Positions 1 through 11,250 of a stretch of DNA of 64,000 nt are shown in pieces. Every line of letters starts with the position of its first letter. The first letter of the stretch is position 1. Location of the stretch: NCBI GenBank assembly GCA_950295325.1, contig OX485807.1, positions 31,097,666 through 31,161,665 of the forward strand, read 5' to 3'. A model generated the notes under the pieces. The model was not told where the DNA came from, ran no database searches, and worked only from the letters and a program-made list of their open reading frames with translations. A program made the position numbers and the translations under genes. Origin of the DNA: Polytrichum commune (Eukaryota; Streptophyta; Polytrichopsida; Polytrichales; Polytrichaceae).

Positions 1-486
1 GTGTGTACATCTTATGTTAATATTTTTCATCTTGATATGAGTATCCCAACGAGAGATTTAACTGCTGTGTCGTGATTCTTAGTGAATGTGTGACATGGCT
101 TCATTCCGATATGATTGAAAACTTCAAACCAGAGGGATCTTACCCAGTTGCTGGAACAGCCTTCACCATATGTGGTTTGCCTGTCATTTCTCAACATGTC
201 TTTCCCTGGTTTAGGAGTTGGGGTGGTAAATAAACAAGTGAACTTTAAATGAGGAGAACAAAGATCAGTGAGGGCGAGATATCCACACCTTCATGTGTTT
301 GTACAGTTCACCAACAGAACTGTCATCCTTTTAAGTTCTCTATTGGTGACAGGTGAATATCATCAAACAAATATGTAACATCTACTTTCATGAAGTTGCT
401 ATGCTTGTGCAATTTGTACAACTTTGCCTCACCTAAGGAGTGCTTTATCCTGCCAGCAGGTTTAGCATGATGACATGTACACTGAG

Positions 487-712
487 TAGGTACACTAAAT
501 ATGATATTTAGTGTCACTTACTATTTGGCATTTTACAATGCTATATCTATTTACTGTATAACTCATATTTTACCAACAAATGTCAAATGGGTTGTTTGGA
601 CATTTTAGAACAATTACAACTCTGCTTGTAGAAAATTACATCAATAGTAAATAGGTATAGCATTGTGTAATTCCAAATAGCAAGTGACATTAAAAACAAT
701 ATTTAGTATAAG
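487..712. repeat. MITE with terminal inverted repeats, family C
   Basis: The two ends are imperfect inverted copies. The left reads GTGTCACTTACTATTTGG and continues into a stretch with ATGCTAT. The right end carries TAGCATTGTGTAATTCC followed by AATAGCAAGTGACAT. The centre contains a TTGTTTGGACATT motif that recurs at about 56.6 kb and 40.46 kb. A palindromic CACTAAATATGATATTTAGTG lies at the left border. There is no coding capacity. It is a non-autonomous DNA transposon of unassigned superfamily. Confidence 0.65.
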
Positions 713-746
713 CTGCCTTACATTCTTCAACTCCAAATTCAACTGT

Positions 747-1822
747 TTAAAACTTTTTTGATAACACAGCTGCAAGCCCATTAACACCACTTGACTCTAC
801 AGCCAATTTCAAGACCCTCAAACACAACTGTGCTGCAGCAATATTTTCGTCATCTGTAAGTGTGATGACATTGCTTACAAGATCATGCACAATGGGCCTG
901 CAGCCCACAAGGTTTAACCATTGAGTACCATGCAAGATGATGCACACATGTCACTACTTACAACAAGAATACTTTGTAGTGCTTTCTTGAACTGTTTCGA
1001 TCCAATTGTGCATTCTTAAGCATGTGGAAGGATGCTCTTACTATTCGGGCTCCAAGAATAAAATTTTAAGAATCAAGGTTCATGAGTACATGCATGAATG
1101 CCAAACATAGTCAAATTGCAAGCTGACCTTACTTTCCCCATCTTCAGACACAAAGCCTTCTTCCATCTACCAAGATTCAATTGAAGGGGTGCAACCCCAA
1201 TGACAATATTCATAGGTCCATCGCATTACCTAAATAGGCTACTTAAAATTGTTATGACCATTACAATGTCTATACTTCCAAGTTTCCACCCAATCTTGTG
1301 GACAATATCAACGGGAGAAGAAAATAGCCAAGAAATTTACCAGGTAATTAAGGTCACCCAATTGAGCTCGCAACCCATCTGCAATAATGTTCGGATGCAA
1401 CATGGGAATTTTTGACTGGGCAACATCATCAGCTCCTAAGAGCTCAGCTGCAATGATCTGAATACTTAGCTCAACTGGTTTTGCAGCTATTGCGACTCCA
1501 GAGTCTAGCCTACCTCCTGCCAAGGCATTCTCCAAGATTAAAGGTGGAACGTAGAATAATAGTTCAGCATCCTCACGCTGTTCCACCAGCTAGAGTATTT
1601 CAATCTATTTCATGATCTAGTTTGAATATTTACACTCACAGACTCAGTATGTGGTAAAATCGGTGAACCATTTGTCTCCCTGTTGGAAATAGAGCACCTT
1701 CAAAATAGACGTTTCAGATATGCACAGAATATTTACAGGTAGAGATGCTTACCACCCATTGGAACGACGATGACCTCAAGCTCTGGAGCTTGCACCAAAA
1801 ACTCCAATCCAACCGTGCCTTG
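747..1822 (-). pseudogene. Serine racemase, 3' fragment (probable pseudogene)
   Basis: Three exon-like blocks on the minus strand spell the C-terminal half of a fold-type II PLP enzyme of the serine racemase family (interconversion of L- and D-serine and dehydration to pyruvate). Block 1 (1822-1753) reads QGTVGLEFLVQAPELEVIVV. Block 2 (1516-1341) includes IIAAELLGADDVAQSK and IADGLRAQLGDL. Block 3 (897-747) begins PIVHDLV and ends LAVESSGVNGLAAVLSKKF plus a stop. Splice sites are GT-AG, and the block 1/2 junction restores a codon. The block 2/3 junction does not: family alignment expects the codon split after two bases, but block 2 has about four extra bases before the donor, so joining gives an early stop. 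The glycine loop that holds the PLP phosphate is altered to MGGGRL. The N-terminal exons, including the catalytic lysine, are not found upstream. I read it as a truncated, frameshifted copy. A minor alternative splice could rescue the frame. Confidence 0.72.
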
Positions 1823-2888
1823 CTGACATTGCACATATTCAAGATTCAACACAACAATAGCCACATAACAAATTCAATCAATACAAGTGCAGAGTGAGAA
1901 TATGAATCATATGAGCAAAGCACACTGTGTGTGGAACAAGGAGAACGAAGATCATTGGCTTGGATGGAGCAAAAGTCAACCACTTGGCACCCGCTTGGCA
2001 CAATTTGTACATTCATAAGCAGCCATGTTTTACACTTTCAAAACTCCCTGTGTTAATTCATACGAGTATTCGCATGTAATTCAACTACACTGATTATCCC
2101 AATTAGCGAGGGAGGGCTAATACTGCATGTGGGAAATTAGTGAAGGTGATACTAAATTTCTCTACACTATAAAATTAGTGCCACCAAAAGATCTAGGAAG
2201 CATTATGCACATCGGCAGTATTCATTGAAAATGCTATTCATAACAACACTATTCACTAAAAGTACCAGCACTATCCATCATGACAATAGTCATTGACAAA
2301 CATGCGTTATATATATACACCATTCTACAAGCACCTTAGAGCATGCGCTACTTTTCTTCAAATGTATGATGAATGAACTTAGTATCACTTAGTAAAAATT
2401 TCAACCCTCAGTGATTTTGAGACTTGGCAAGTAATATGTCTTTCTGGTTTTGATACCACTTGCACTACTTGGGATAATCATTGTCCTGACCATCAAAAAA
2501 ACAACTTGATATTCCGAATTAACATGTATCTCAGCCTAAAGCTGGAGGCACCCATTTTTGGTCACCCACCTTAACTAGTGCATGCCAAGGAAAGCTTCAA
2601 GAACAACTTCTCTTGGCCTAGGTGGTATACAACACCTATCCAGAATTTACCGTGAGGGCTCTAGCAATACGATTTTGCACATATTATTCAATGTTTTGTG
2701 AGGGTGTGTCCAACCTCATCATACGACCAACCTTTGAAAGCTCTCAACTTCAGTCCTATGCAATATGAACTTGTTCAATCATAAAAGTAAAAAAAAGTAA
2801 AAAAAGTAAAGGGGTGCATGTTGGGTTGATAGCTTTGTAACAAAAGTGTTTAGTGGTTAAAGAGTTTTCTAGGAAGGACTAACCACAT
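1823..2888. other. Non-coding stretch, nothing recognised
   Basis: This is where the missing upstream serine racemase exons would be expected, but no block encoding the PLP-lysine motif was found on the minus strand. It is AT-rich with short A runs near 2785-2808. Confidence 0.4.
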
Positions 2889-3001
2889 ATACTATGGAAT
2901 GGGCCCATTTTGCCTCCTAGCAAAGCAACTTTGTGAGGTTGGAAATTGAGTCCAGGATGAGCTAGGTGACAAAATGGGTGCCCCAAGCCCATTCCATGGT
3001 G
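2889..3001. repeat. Imperfect foldback of about 110 bp
   Basis: The left side contains TATGGAATGGGCCCATTTTG then CCTCCTAG. The right side contains CTAGGTGACAAAATGGG followed by AAGCCCATTCCATGG, its approximate reverse complement. The loop is about 40 bases. Such a structure may be a small MITE or a hairpin transcript; the sequence does not decide. Confidence 0.45.
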
Positions 3002-3549
3002 TTGTAGGTTGCCAGTTGCCCGTTCTCCATTGGTCGGTCATTATTACAGGCAAGTCCAACAAATAGATACATATGAACATCGGCCCTTATTATGGCAAGC
3101 ATACATATGATCTCTTCACATGAGGATTGCTACCACCTGTCAATGGTGGAATGTTTGACTGGGAATGACTAGATTACTTACTGGGGGTGGTAGTTTTAGT
3201 TGTGGTAAATTGGGGTAGGGTTAAGGTGAAGGGGTTGGGCATATCATAAATGAATTTGGGTTGGAAATTGATTTACCATGGGTTAGGGAGGGAGTGGGAA
3301 GGATATGTTTCATGTTGTTTTGGAGACCCAAGGTTCAAATCCATGAGGTTCCATTAGTATCCATTTGAAAGGAGAAATGCTATCCCAATTGATTAAGCTA
3401 GGGTTATCCTCATAATTGGTTGGTGTTGGGGCAAGGGTTTGTTTAGATTCTAGTTTCCATTTATTGAGGATGATGGCATAGAGGGAGCAAATGACGGTGG
3501 TGTGTAGTTGGAGTTGTAGTTTCTCAATGGCATTTGAGGGTAATTTTGA

Positions 3550-4140
3550 AGCGTTATGTAAGGTTGCTATGATTTGGTTTGTGGACCCCTCCTCGACACT
3601 CGGCCATTATGATGAGCAGTGGTTGGAATAACTGTCCTTTGGCTGCAATGACGATAATGAGTAGTGCGTCGTTGTTTGTTTTGCACTAAGTGGTTATGGC
3701 AGAAGGTGAGTTCTATATCATGAAGTTTAATGTTTGGGGAGGGGTTGTTGGGGCAAGTTTCTTGGGTGTGAAGATCTTCATTGAGTAGGATGTCCGGTCA
3801 GAGGCATGCCATGCACGTGTAGGGTATGGAAAGGCATCTACATGGTAGGAGGAAGTTGGGTGTCGTGTTTTACATTGTATACAAGGAGGAAGATTTTCCA
3901 TTGGTTAGGCATTTCCAATGAATTGAAGGATAGAGAGGAGGAAATCCCTTACGTGGTCAAGGCCTTTGTTGCGTCGGTTGTTATGGAGTCCTTTAAGGTT
4001 GGGGTGGGGACAATTGGCAAGGACATGTGGCCAAGTGAAAATTTGGGGTTTGTAAGTTCTACATAGTGGACACAGTAGTAAGAGGAATTGTATGAGCCAA
4101 TTTTTTTCGGCAATTTCCTATAAGGTCCAACATACTATGG
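3550..4140 (-). mobile_element. LINE-like retroelement relic with restriction-like endonuclease (copy 5)
   Basis: Read on the minus strand with frame changes, the order of motifs is the same as in the copy at 6.4-7.9 kb. A finger CPLCRTYKPQIFTWPHVLAN plus C lies near 4077-4015, then NNRRNKGLDHVRDFLLS, then LLPCRC, a PDIL motif, and IKLHDIELTFC near 3730. PD and E match the catalytic positions of the PD-(D/E)XK fold. Several stops and frameshifts show that it is dead. The upstream RT and RNase H parts were not found, so it looks 5'-truncated, as is common for LINEs. The 3' limit is uncertain. Confidence 0.6.
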
Positions 4141-4954
4141 AGGATGCATAATTAATTTTTTGGGAAATGTTGTCATAACATAATTTTGGTTGTTAATTTT
4201 AGACCATAGCTTCAGACAAAGGCTTATCTACACTAAAGGGTTGAGAGCTTGAAGAATAAAACCTACTCATTGGCGTTTATTCATTTCACTACCTTACACG
4301 CGAGCTTTCAACTTGAGCTCTTGAACCTTTTTATTGAGCTAACAATGTTGAGATGGCGCCTTCATGAGTCATGTGGAATGAAAACAACGAGCTCTCGGCC
4401 ATGGAGGTCATGTTAGCACTTAATAGGTTGGGGATTCATGGCATGCATGTACTCTCATTAGTGAGAGCTTGTTCATCTTTGTAGATGAGAGAAACCACTT
4501 TAGGCACTAGCTTATGCAGTCGGCTTCTTGTCTTAAGGGTTCCCAAAATATTTAGCTTTAGTGGGTTCTTTATAATCCAAGCCTAATCTAAAGGAGGGCC
4601 ATAATATGAATGTTGGTCTTTTAAAATGAGTGCTTCGCATGAGAGCAAGCATGTGGATCATGGGAAGCCAACCCATCACTACCAACTGGGTTCTTAATAC
4701 ACTAGCACTAGATTGTATTATACCATGTAAGGCTCCTCCCTCTCTCACCCAATCTTCTTTGTGTGAACGGCACATGGATATTTTAGCTCCCACCTCCTCC
4801 TTTAATCCCCGCCCCCAACCTTCTTGGATTTTTTCTCCCTTTTTTACATTTTTTCTCTCACTCTCACCTTTGTGGCCTTACTCTCAAATCTACTCACCTT
4901 ACTCTTACGTTTGCTCACATTTGTGTCCTTGATCTCACATATGCATTGATATTA
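4141..4954. other. Non-coding stretch, nothing recognised
   Basis: No conserved frame or repeat seen in other parts of the window. The segment 4790-4930 is a pyrimidine-rich tract (CT-rich on the plus strand). Confidence 0.35.
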
Positions 4955-5574
4955 GGGTGCAAGCACAGTGAAGTGGACAACTCCTTATCCCTGCCTAGTG
5001 TTAAGTGTAAGTGGTTCAGTTTCATGTATTAAAATTTGATTTTTGTGAAGAATAGTCATTTGAAAAAAATCATAAACATTTCAAAAACTTACTGATCTAC
5101 AAAGCCAAAAAAAATTATGATGACAAAAAAATTCCAATAAAGTCTACATATTTTAGAAGACAATGCAAGTGGTGTGCAAGTAGGTGATATTGAACAAGTC
5201 ATTGTCTAACATTTGTTTAAAATATGATAAAATTATATTAAATTTGTTTTTTTCTACAAAGTTTTGTGAAGATGCCCTCAAGTAGATAATTAATTCAAGG
5301 AATATAAAAAAATTCAACTTCAAAATAGTTAAGGCCATGAAATATACGTCCAAAACCAGACTCAACCATTGACTTTTGAGCATCACTTTTGATATTAAGT
5401 ATTGAAGATCCCAACTTGAAATTCTACATTTGAGTATTTAACACAAAAATAAAGGTCCTCATAAAAAAATTATTTAAATAACATTTAAATATTATTTTTA
5501 GGCCTTTCACCAAAACAGTTATGGTTTTAGTATACCGGAGCGTTTTTTTGGTCCACTTTACCAAGCTTGCACCC
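4955..5574. mobile_element. Non-autonomous DNA transposon, family D, copy 1
   Basis: The element starts GGGTGCAAGCACAGTGAAG and ends with the inverse, CTTTACCAAGCTTGCACCC. It is flanked by the direct repeat ATTA (4951-4954 and 5575-5578). The interior is AT-rich with no meaningful frame. It is about 620 bp and matches the element at 42076-42689 in most of its length, including the internal block GTGGTGTGCAAGTAGGTGAT. A 4-bp target duplication excludes Harbinger and hAT. The superfamily is otherwise undetermined. Confidence 0.8.
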
Positions 5575-6359
5575 ATTAGAGAGTTTGCTCTTATATTTGT
5601 TTCAAATGCTTGCCTATTTTTTTCAGTTTAGATCTTATGCTTTTTGCTTAGACTTGTTGTTGTTTAAATGACAAACACATGCAAATAGTCTTTGCCAAAG
5701 TTGCTATTGCAATACAGGTAGTTAGACATTCCAAGTCAATGTCAAAGGATTGGGCATTATTGATCAAGATAGTCACGAAGTGACCCAACTTCCACTAGTT
5801 GAATATGCCGAGTGTAGCTCAACAATTTGCGACAACAAGTCGCATTCATAATATCTTGAGAAACATCATTAGTTGTTATACTAGTGCTTCCAAGTCCAAC
5901 CGGTCTACATGTCTTAATCTTTTGGGTTTTCTTTATTGATTTACTTATATTTCATAGATGATCCATAATTTTCCTGAAGTCCATGCATGTAGGGCATGGG
6001 GGCTATACAATAAAGTCCATACTTTATTGTGAGCATTTTTTTTAATGGCCCACACGAATTAAATGAAATGTTCAATTACCTAAATATCTAATTCATGATG
6101 TTGTAAAGGTCCATATATATACTTACAAATTTTGAATGGGGATTTCTTAACCCCTTAATTCACCATGATGGATTGAAGTAAATTAAAAATGAAATCCAAA
6201 GATTAAAGATAGAGATATTCCTAACAATTTGAGTGCCAAAACTAAACCTAACTATTAAAGAATGACATCAATAAACATCGAGCTCCAAATGGCAATTGTT
6301 TTTGTATTAACGACGTGAAATTTTAAACTTTCATAACTTTGATGTCAAAATTGTTGCCA
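5575..6359. other. AT-rich stretch, nothing recognised
   Basis: No gene or repeat was recognised between the family D element and the LINE relic. The beginning of the LINE copy may extend into its right part in a form too decayed to read. Confidence 0.3.
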
Positions 6360-6780
6360 TTACACAGTCAATGACACAAACAACACACAAATGCTTCATT
6401 ACCAACAAGAAGATAATTTATCCCACATGGATAGACACGCCAGACAAGGGCCCAGTTAGATTCCTAGAAAAACAAATCAAAAAATATGACAGAACAAACA
6501 ACTTAGAAAACATGGCCACACAAGCCCCTAATATTTGGAAATAGATAGGCAATGAACATATTGACAAGGAGTTTTCTAACGAATTCTGGAATAACCCTAC
6601 TATTACGGACAAACAGAAGTCATGTTTTATCAAATTTCGTACATGAACTTACATGGGCCAAGCCAGAAAACAACTCTTCTTTGGTAGACAAAGATTCCCC
6701 ACCGTCATCTGTCCCATCTGTAACTCATACGAACCTGACACATGGCTACATGTACTACTCACATGTAGGCAACAACAAAG

Positions 6781-7033
6781 CACTATATTCGTTAATTTGG
6801 GATTTTTTCAGCATTTTGAGACAGTTACAAATATAAGAACATGGATAAAATCACACATATATTGGAGAATGTTGTAAGATGCAAATACTTTGAAGCGGGT
6901 GTTCATATCAAGAACCCAATTAAGACCTCATATCAAGATGGTTTAGGTAGGACGACCCAAACATTAGACCATGTTGTTGGTGTTCATATATTAATTTGAG
7001 ACAAGAAAAAGTCTCAAATTAACGAATATAGTG
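6781..7033. mobile_element. Small TIR element nested in the LINE relic
   Basis: Its ends are inverted repeats of 29 bp with 27 matches: 6781-6809 begins CACTATATTCGTTAATTTG, and 7005-7033 ends CAAATTAACGAATATAGTG. It splits the LINE frame between the finger (ends 6766) and RHNKAVW (7053). The CACTA start suggests a CACTA-type MITE, but I see no matching 3-bp target duplication, so the superfamily is open. Confidence 0.7.
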
Positions 7034-7805
7034 TGACTCTCTACACGTAAAAAGACATAACAAAGCAGTATGGGAAATAAGGAAATTACTAATCTCATCT
7101 GAAAAATCCCGATGCTACACCCTTATGAACCCTGGCACCTTTAATGACAACCCCCAAGAAAACACCGTCCCTAACTGGTTATTACCCTGCACATGTGGAA
7201 CCCAAAGATGCCACTGCAACTCCCATTTTAAACCCGACATTCTTTGCGTTAAAGGACTACCATATCAAAATACACCCCCCACAAATGTAGACCAAACAAT
7301 TACCATACAATTCATTGAATTCACATACTGTAATGATAGATTTTCAACAACAACTCTAGAAGCCAAAACTAACAAATACCAACCACTGATAGAAAGCATT
7401 GCTGCCCTAGGTTGGAAAACCGGCCCGCTTATTGTTATTTCAGCAGGCGCCAGAGCCGCAACATACATCCCATCAATGAAACTACTGGAAGACAAATCTA
7501 AAATACCTATGCCATCCATCCGAAATACCTTCAAAAACATTAATACCATTGCGATACAATACGCCATGTCCATCTTGCTCCACAAAAGAAGACTTGAAAA
7601 TCACCAACCTCTACCTCAAATACAAGACCCCCCCTAAACTCCCTAGATCAAACTAAACAAAACAAACCCTATATAAAACCATCCCTTGGGTACAGTCTCC
7701 CTTTGTGCCATTAACCAATATTGGTTACTGGCTCTTATTTGTTACTGGTTACTTGTGACTATAGTGTTTACTCTCGAAAGGGGGAAGTAGTTCCTCACTT
7801 CTACT

Positions 7806-7826
7806 CCTATGTCCCGTGGACATAGG
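7806..7826 (+). repeat. 3' UTR stem-loop of the LINE relic
   Basis: A perfect 9-bp stem CCTATGTCC / GGACATAGG with a 3-base loop. Related sequence with ATGTCC...GACAT lies downstream of the copy at 33.65 kb. Both are followed by a GGACATCGCATGTCAAYG-like or related segment. It may mark the retroelement 3' end recognised by its RT. Confidence 0.45.
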
Positions 7827-7905
7827 TTTAGGGGTGGAACGAACAGACACTTCATTCACATCGGTCCCCCCGGGGATCGAAGTTTCTTCTCTCTCTCTCT
7901 ATCCC

Positions 7906-8435
7906 ACATGGTATATTTATGTCTAAGAAAATTAAATTGGATATGTTATGTAGGACCTTATATTATTTATAATTCAATATACATTTTTTAAAAATCATAT
8001 ATTACTCCTACAAAATTTTAAAAATTAGGTACAAATAATAAACTACACCATATCTTTGATTGTATCATTCCAAATTATTTTTTCTAACTCAATCCTCAAA
8101 ATGTAGGGTTTAATTCTCATATGGGTGTATATTATTAGAGAATTGAACCACTATCAAATGTTACAAAATGAGGTGTAGAATATCAATTATGAAGATGCTA
8201 TAAGTTAATTACATGTATGAAGTTTTTTTTAAATTTAATTGAGGTTGGATATGGTTGGTGTTTTGAAGATATTTCTAGAAGACTTGCTCAAATAAAACCT
8301 TTAAAGGTTCATTTCTGTGTAATTAGGTGTAAAAGAGGATTTCTAGATATTCCACAATGTACTTTAGAAGCAAAAACTTCAAAGATTCATCATTAATGTA
8401 CAAATCTTATTATTTTAAAAAGAAACTTGGTTTCG
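7906..8435. other. AT-rich stretch, nothing recognised
   Basis: No frame, repeat or motif of interest identified. Confidence 0.35.
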
Positions 8436-8582
8436 CAACATTATTCAAATTCATAATAGTGTTTTGTGGGACTGACAGTATTCGACATAATATTCCCTCA
8501 CATTCAGTTTGAATGTGGGGACTATTATGTGGAATATTGCCGGTCCCATAGAACATTGCTATGGATCTGAATAATGTTATGG
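8436..8582. repeat. Compact foldback (two arms of about 72 bp, almost no loop)
   Basis: The left arm (8436-8508) contains ACATTATTCAAATTCATA and ends CCCTCACATTCA. The right arm (8511-8582) starts TTGAATGTGGGGACTATTAT and ends CTGAATAATGTTATGG. The arms pair at roughly four positions in five with few bulges. This is the shape of a small MITE or a young microRNA-type precursor. Confidence 0.6.
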
Positions 8583-9599
8583 TGAATAGCTTGAATCGTG
8601 CATTGTTGGTTACATAAAAAAATACAAATTAAAATAAATAAATAAATAAAATGCTTACATCGAATTTTATTTATATCAAGTCTTACCGTGGTAATTCTTG
8701 TATACTTAAATTATATATCATATATATATCAATTCTTTGCATTATTTTCTTTGTATCCTTACATTAGATTTTAATGTAAAATCCTACTTTATTTAGTTTA
8801 ATATATATATCAGTTTTTTTGACCAAACACTTGCACTTGCATTAATTTCATCTTCCATTATAATTTGTGGCCTATGTAGTTAGATGAAATCATATTTGAA
8901 TATTAGTATTTAAAAACTTATTTATTAGGGTTTCAATTTGCCCCACATTATCTCTTAGGCAACCCCTTTCATCATCTATATGTCATTATATGAAAAACCT
9001 CCTATCAAAACCTCTATTCTTATCATTTTTGCCTCACATCACATAATATATCCAATGTTTAAAAAAAATCTAAATTATGTTTTCACATCAATAATAATTA
9101 AATAAGCTAAAATATTAGTAAATATTAGTAAATAAAAAACTAGATACAAAAGTAATCTTTATAAAATTTTCACTTATCTTCATTGTTTGTTAAATGCATT
9201 AGGTGCATGTCTAATTTATTCTTAGAAATGTTTGTGTAGAATTATGACAAATATCACAATCACTATAATCCCCTTAACTACAAAATTTTTGTATGGCCTT
9301 TACTTTTTGATCCATCCCTTCATTAATGGTGAACATTATCCTTCTAAAGTATATCATTTTAAATACTATATCTTGTGCCTCATAAGACTAGATCTAGACC
9401 AACTTTGCTAACCTTCAAGTGACAGTGTTGGATTTTTTATTTTTTTATGATATATTAATCCGTGCATAAGTTCAGAATAATTTATGGACTTGAAAATAAT
9501 TACGATACCCTATTTTTAACTTAACATTCTTTGATTTTGAATATTTTTTCCATTCTCTTGGACTCAGCTTCAGCACTGCCCCCCTTTAAGGCAACATGA
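8583..9599. other. Very AT-rich stretch, nothing recognised
   Basis: Includes a short AAAT repeat at 8634-8650 and a repeated AATATTAGTA pair near 9111-9130. No coding signal. Confidence 0.35.
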
Positions 9600-11250
9600 A
9601 AAGAATATGTAGTTGAATAAGATGAAAAAAAAGATTATCCCCACATAGACGACAATGAAGCCTATGAAAGTATGCGTAATCTTTATGAAAATCAACTTCA
9701 TGTTGATATGGTCACTCAAATAAATTTATATGACACTCTTTAAAATAAGAGCACTCGTAATTTTTTTATTGACATCAATAAAAAAGATTATTGTCTTTGT
9801 GTGGATAAAAAAAAATACTATGTGAACACTTTTTTTTTTTTAATAACGATTCCTTTGTGGAAGTTGAGGGTACCTAGTGAGAAAGAAGATAGACTAACGA
9901 TGACAAGTCCTACAAGAAGGTGTGGTTCAAATCAAAAAAATAAAATTTGTGTTTTAGCCGATCTCGTTACATGGCTAGAACAACATAATGCGAAGACAAG
10001 GTTGAGGTGGACCATTGCCGCTAAACAACAATATGTTATGATATTCTACGATGCTACAAAAATCCTCTGTTAAACGAATTGGTGCACTCATTTTATTCTT
10101 CATATGGTCGGCCTATAACCTTTTACGAATACACAACAATCGTCAAAAACAACAACATAAGTTTATTGCTTAGTAAGAAACGAATACAACGCCATAAATT
10201 CTCTATTTTATTGGTCTCCATGCCGGAGCATTTGTCTACAAATTAAAAATTAAAAATTAAAAACTAAGTCTAAAGCTCATCTCCCTATATTGATCAGTAA
10301 GAGATCCAAAAAGAGCAAGAATATAGCAATTCAAATCTATAAACTACTTATGAGCGGGAATATGATAATTCAAATCTACTAGATACTATTATAATGACGC
10401 CTCAATATGTTTATCATTGGTTGGTTACGTGGACCTTATGAATGGTGAGTTGGCAATTCAATGAATATCATTATTTATTGAAATCATATGTTCAACATTC
10501 TCACCTATTCAATGAATATTAAGTCACGAAGTATTATATGACATATGATCTCATATCTCTCACTTAATAAAGGATCTTCTAACTGAAAATAACATTGGAA
10601 TAATTATTAATTTGTTCTCAATTGGAGTTGTGGCAGACAAAGACGAGGTGACACAATATAAGAGTGATGGTTGCAGTCTCATTGATAATGATAAAATAAG
10701 GAAAGAAGTCATCACCGGATATCACTTTAATAAGCTTTACAAGCTTAATATACGACCAGTAGGCACTTCATAATATTTGTCATAATCTCGAGCATTTTTT
10801 ACTAACTCAAAAGTAATGTCCATTGCTCTTCAGACAAACTCTGTACAAACTTGGCACAACCAGTTTTATCATTGGGTCAATGACTATGTGAAAGCATTTG
10901 CATCTATTGTGAGTGGACTAACTATATCATCCACTGAAGGTGATAATTATTTTTGTAAAAGAAGTGTTTGTGGGAAACAAAATCGATCAACCTTAAAAAA
11001 AAACACCAAGGAAATTGTGGTTAATAAAACCCGGCAAATTCGTACACATGGACTTGTGTAGTCCATTTGCAACTTTTTTTTTTGGAAATGTTAGTTATTT
11101 CATGCTCGTGAGAGACGATTCGAGCGGATATATGCTTATATATTTTTTGGCTTATAAGTATGAGATGGTAACCAAGTTTCAATCCGTGGAGAAAGAGATC
11201 CTACAGGATATTGGATGTATTCAAGAACATCCATAACAAGATACTACAAG
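9600..11250 (+). mobile_element. Ty1/copia retrotransposon relic (gag? to integrase)
   Basis: The recognisable part is 10630-11236. It contains a pre-integrase segment ending GYHFNKLYKLN, then WHNQFYHW, a finger FCKRSVCGKQNRST, and after a frameshift KPGKFVHMDLCSPF with the first integrase aspartate, then YFMLVRDDSSGYMLIYFLAY with the second. These match the GAG-pre-integrase and integrase core of copia polyproteins, which insert the cDNA copy. The part 9640-10250 has weak gag-like text (FSILLVSMPEHLS) and is assigned only by position. Stops and frameshifts are frequent, RT is missing, and no LTR was found. Confidence 0.6.

Larger units (their letters stand above)
6360..7905 (+). mobile_element. 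LINE-like retroelement 3' part with finger and restriction-like endonuclease (copy 1, best preserved)
   Basis: This is the best-preserved copy. The segment ahead of the finger (about 6400-6700) has FRTWTYMGQARKQLFFGRQR after an RNase H-like tail. A zinc finger CPIC...HVLLTC lies at 6710-6766. After an insertion the frame resumes with RHNKAVWEIRKLL (from 7053). The open frame 7125-7637 (170 codons) reads WLLPCTCGTQRCHC, then PD (residues 37-38), IEFTYCNDRF with Glu65, and K81/K84-Y85. This fits the PD-(D/E)XK restriction-like endonuclease that follows a CCHC finger in R2-type and Dualen-type LINEs. The family reaction is target-primed reverse transcription; RT itself is absent here, so the copy is 5'-truncated. 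The tail has a stem-loop at 7806-7826 and a CT repeat near 7889-7901. The lineage (Dualen/RandI versus another RLE clade) is inference. Confidence 0.72.

Noticed and set aside
3320-3350. tRNA-like B box GGTTCAAATCC near 3332
   Set aside because: No A box at the right distance and no cloverleaf stems could be found.
7809-7991. 60-codon frame after the LINE endonuclease
   Set aside because: It lies in the element's 3' untranslated part and spans the conserved stem-loop, so it is not a separate gene.
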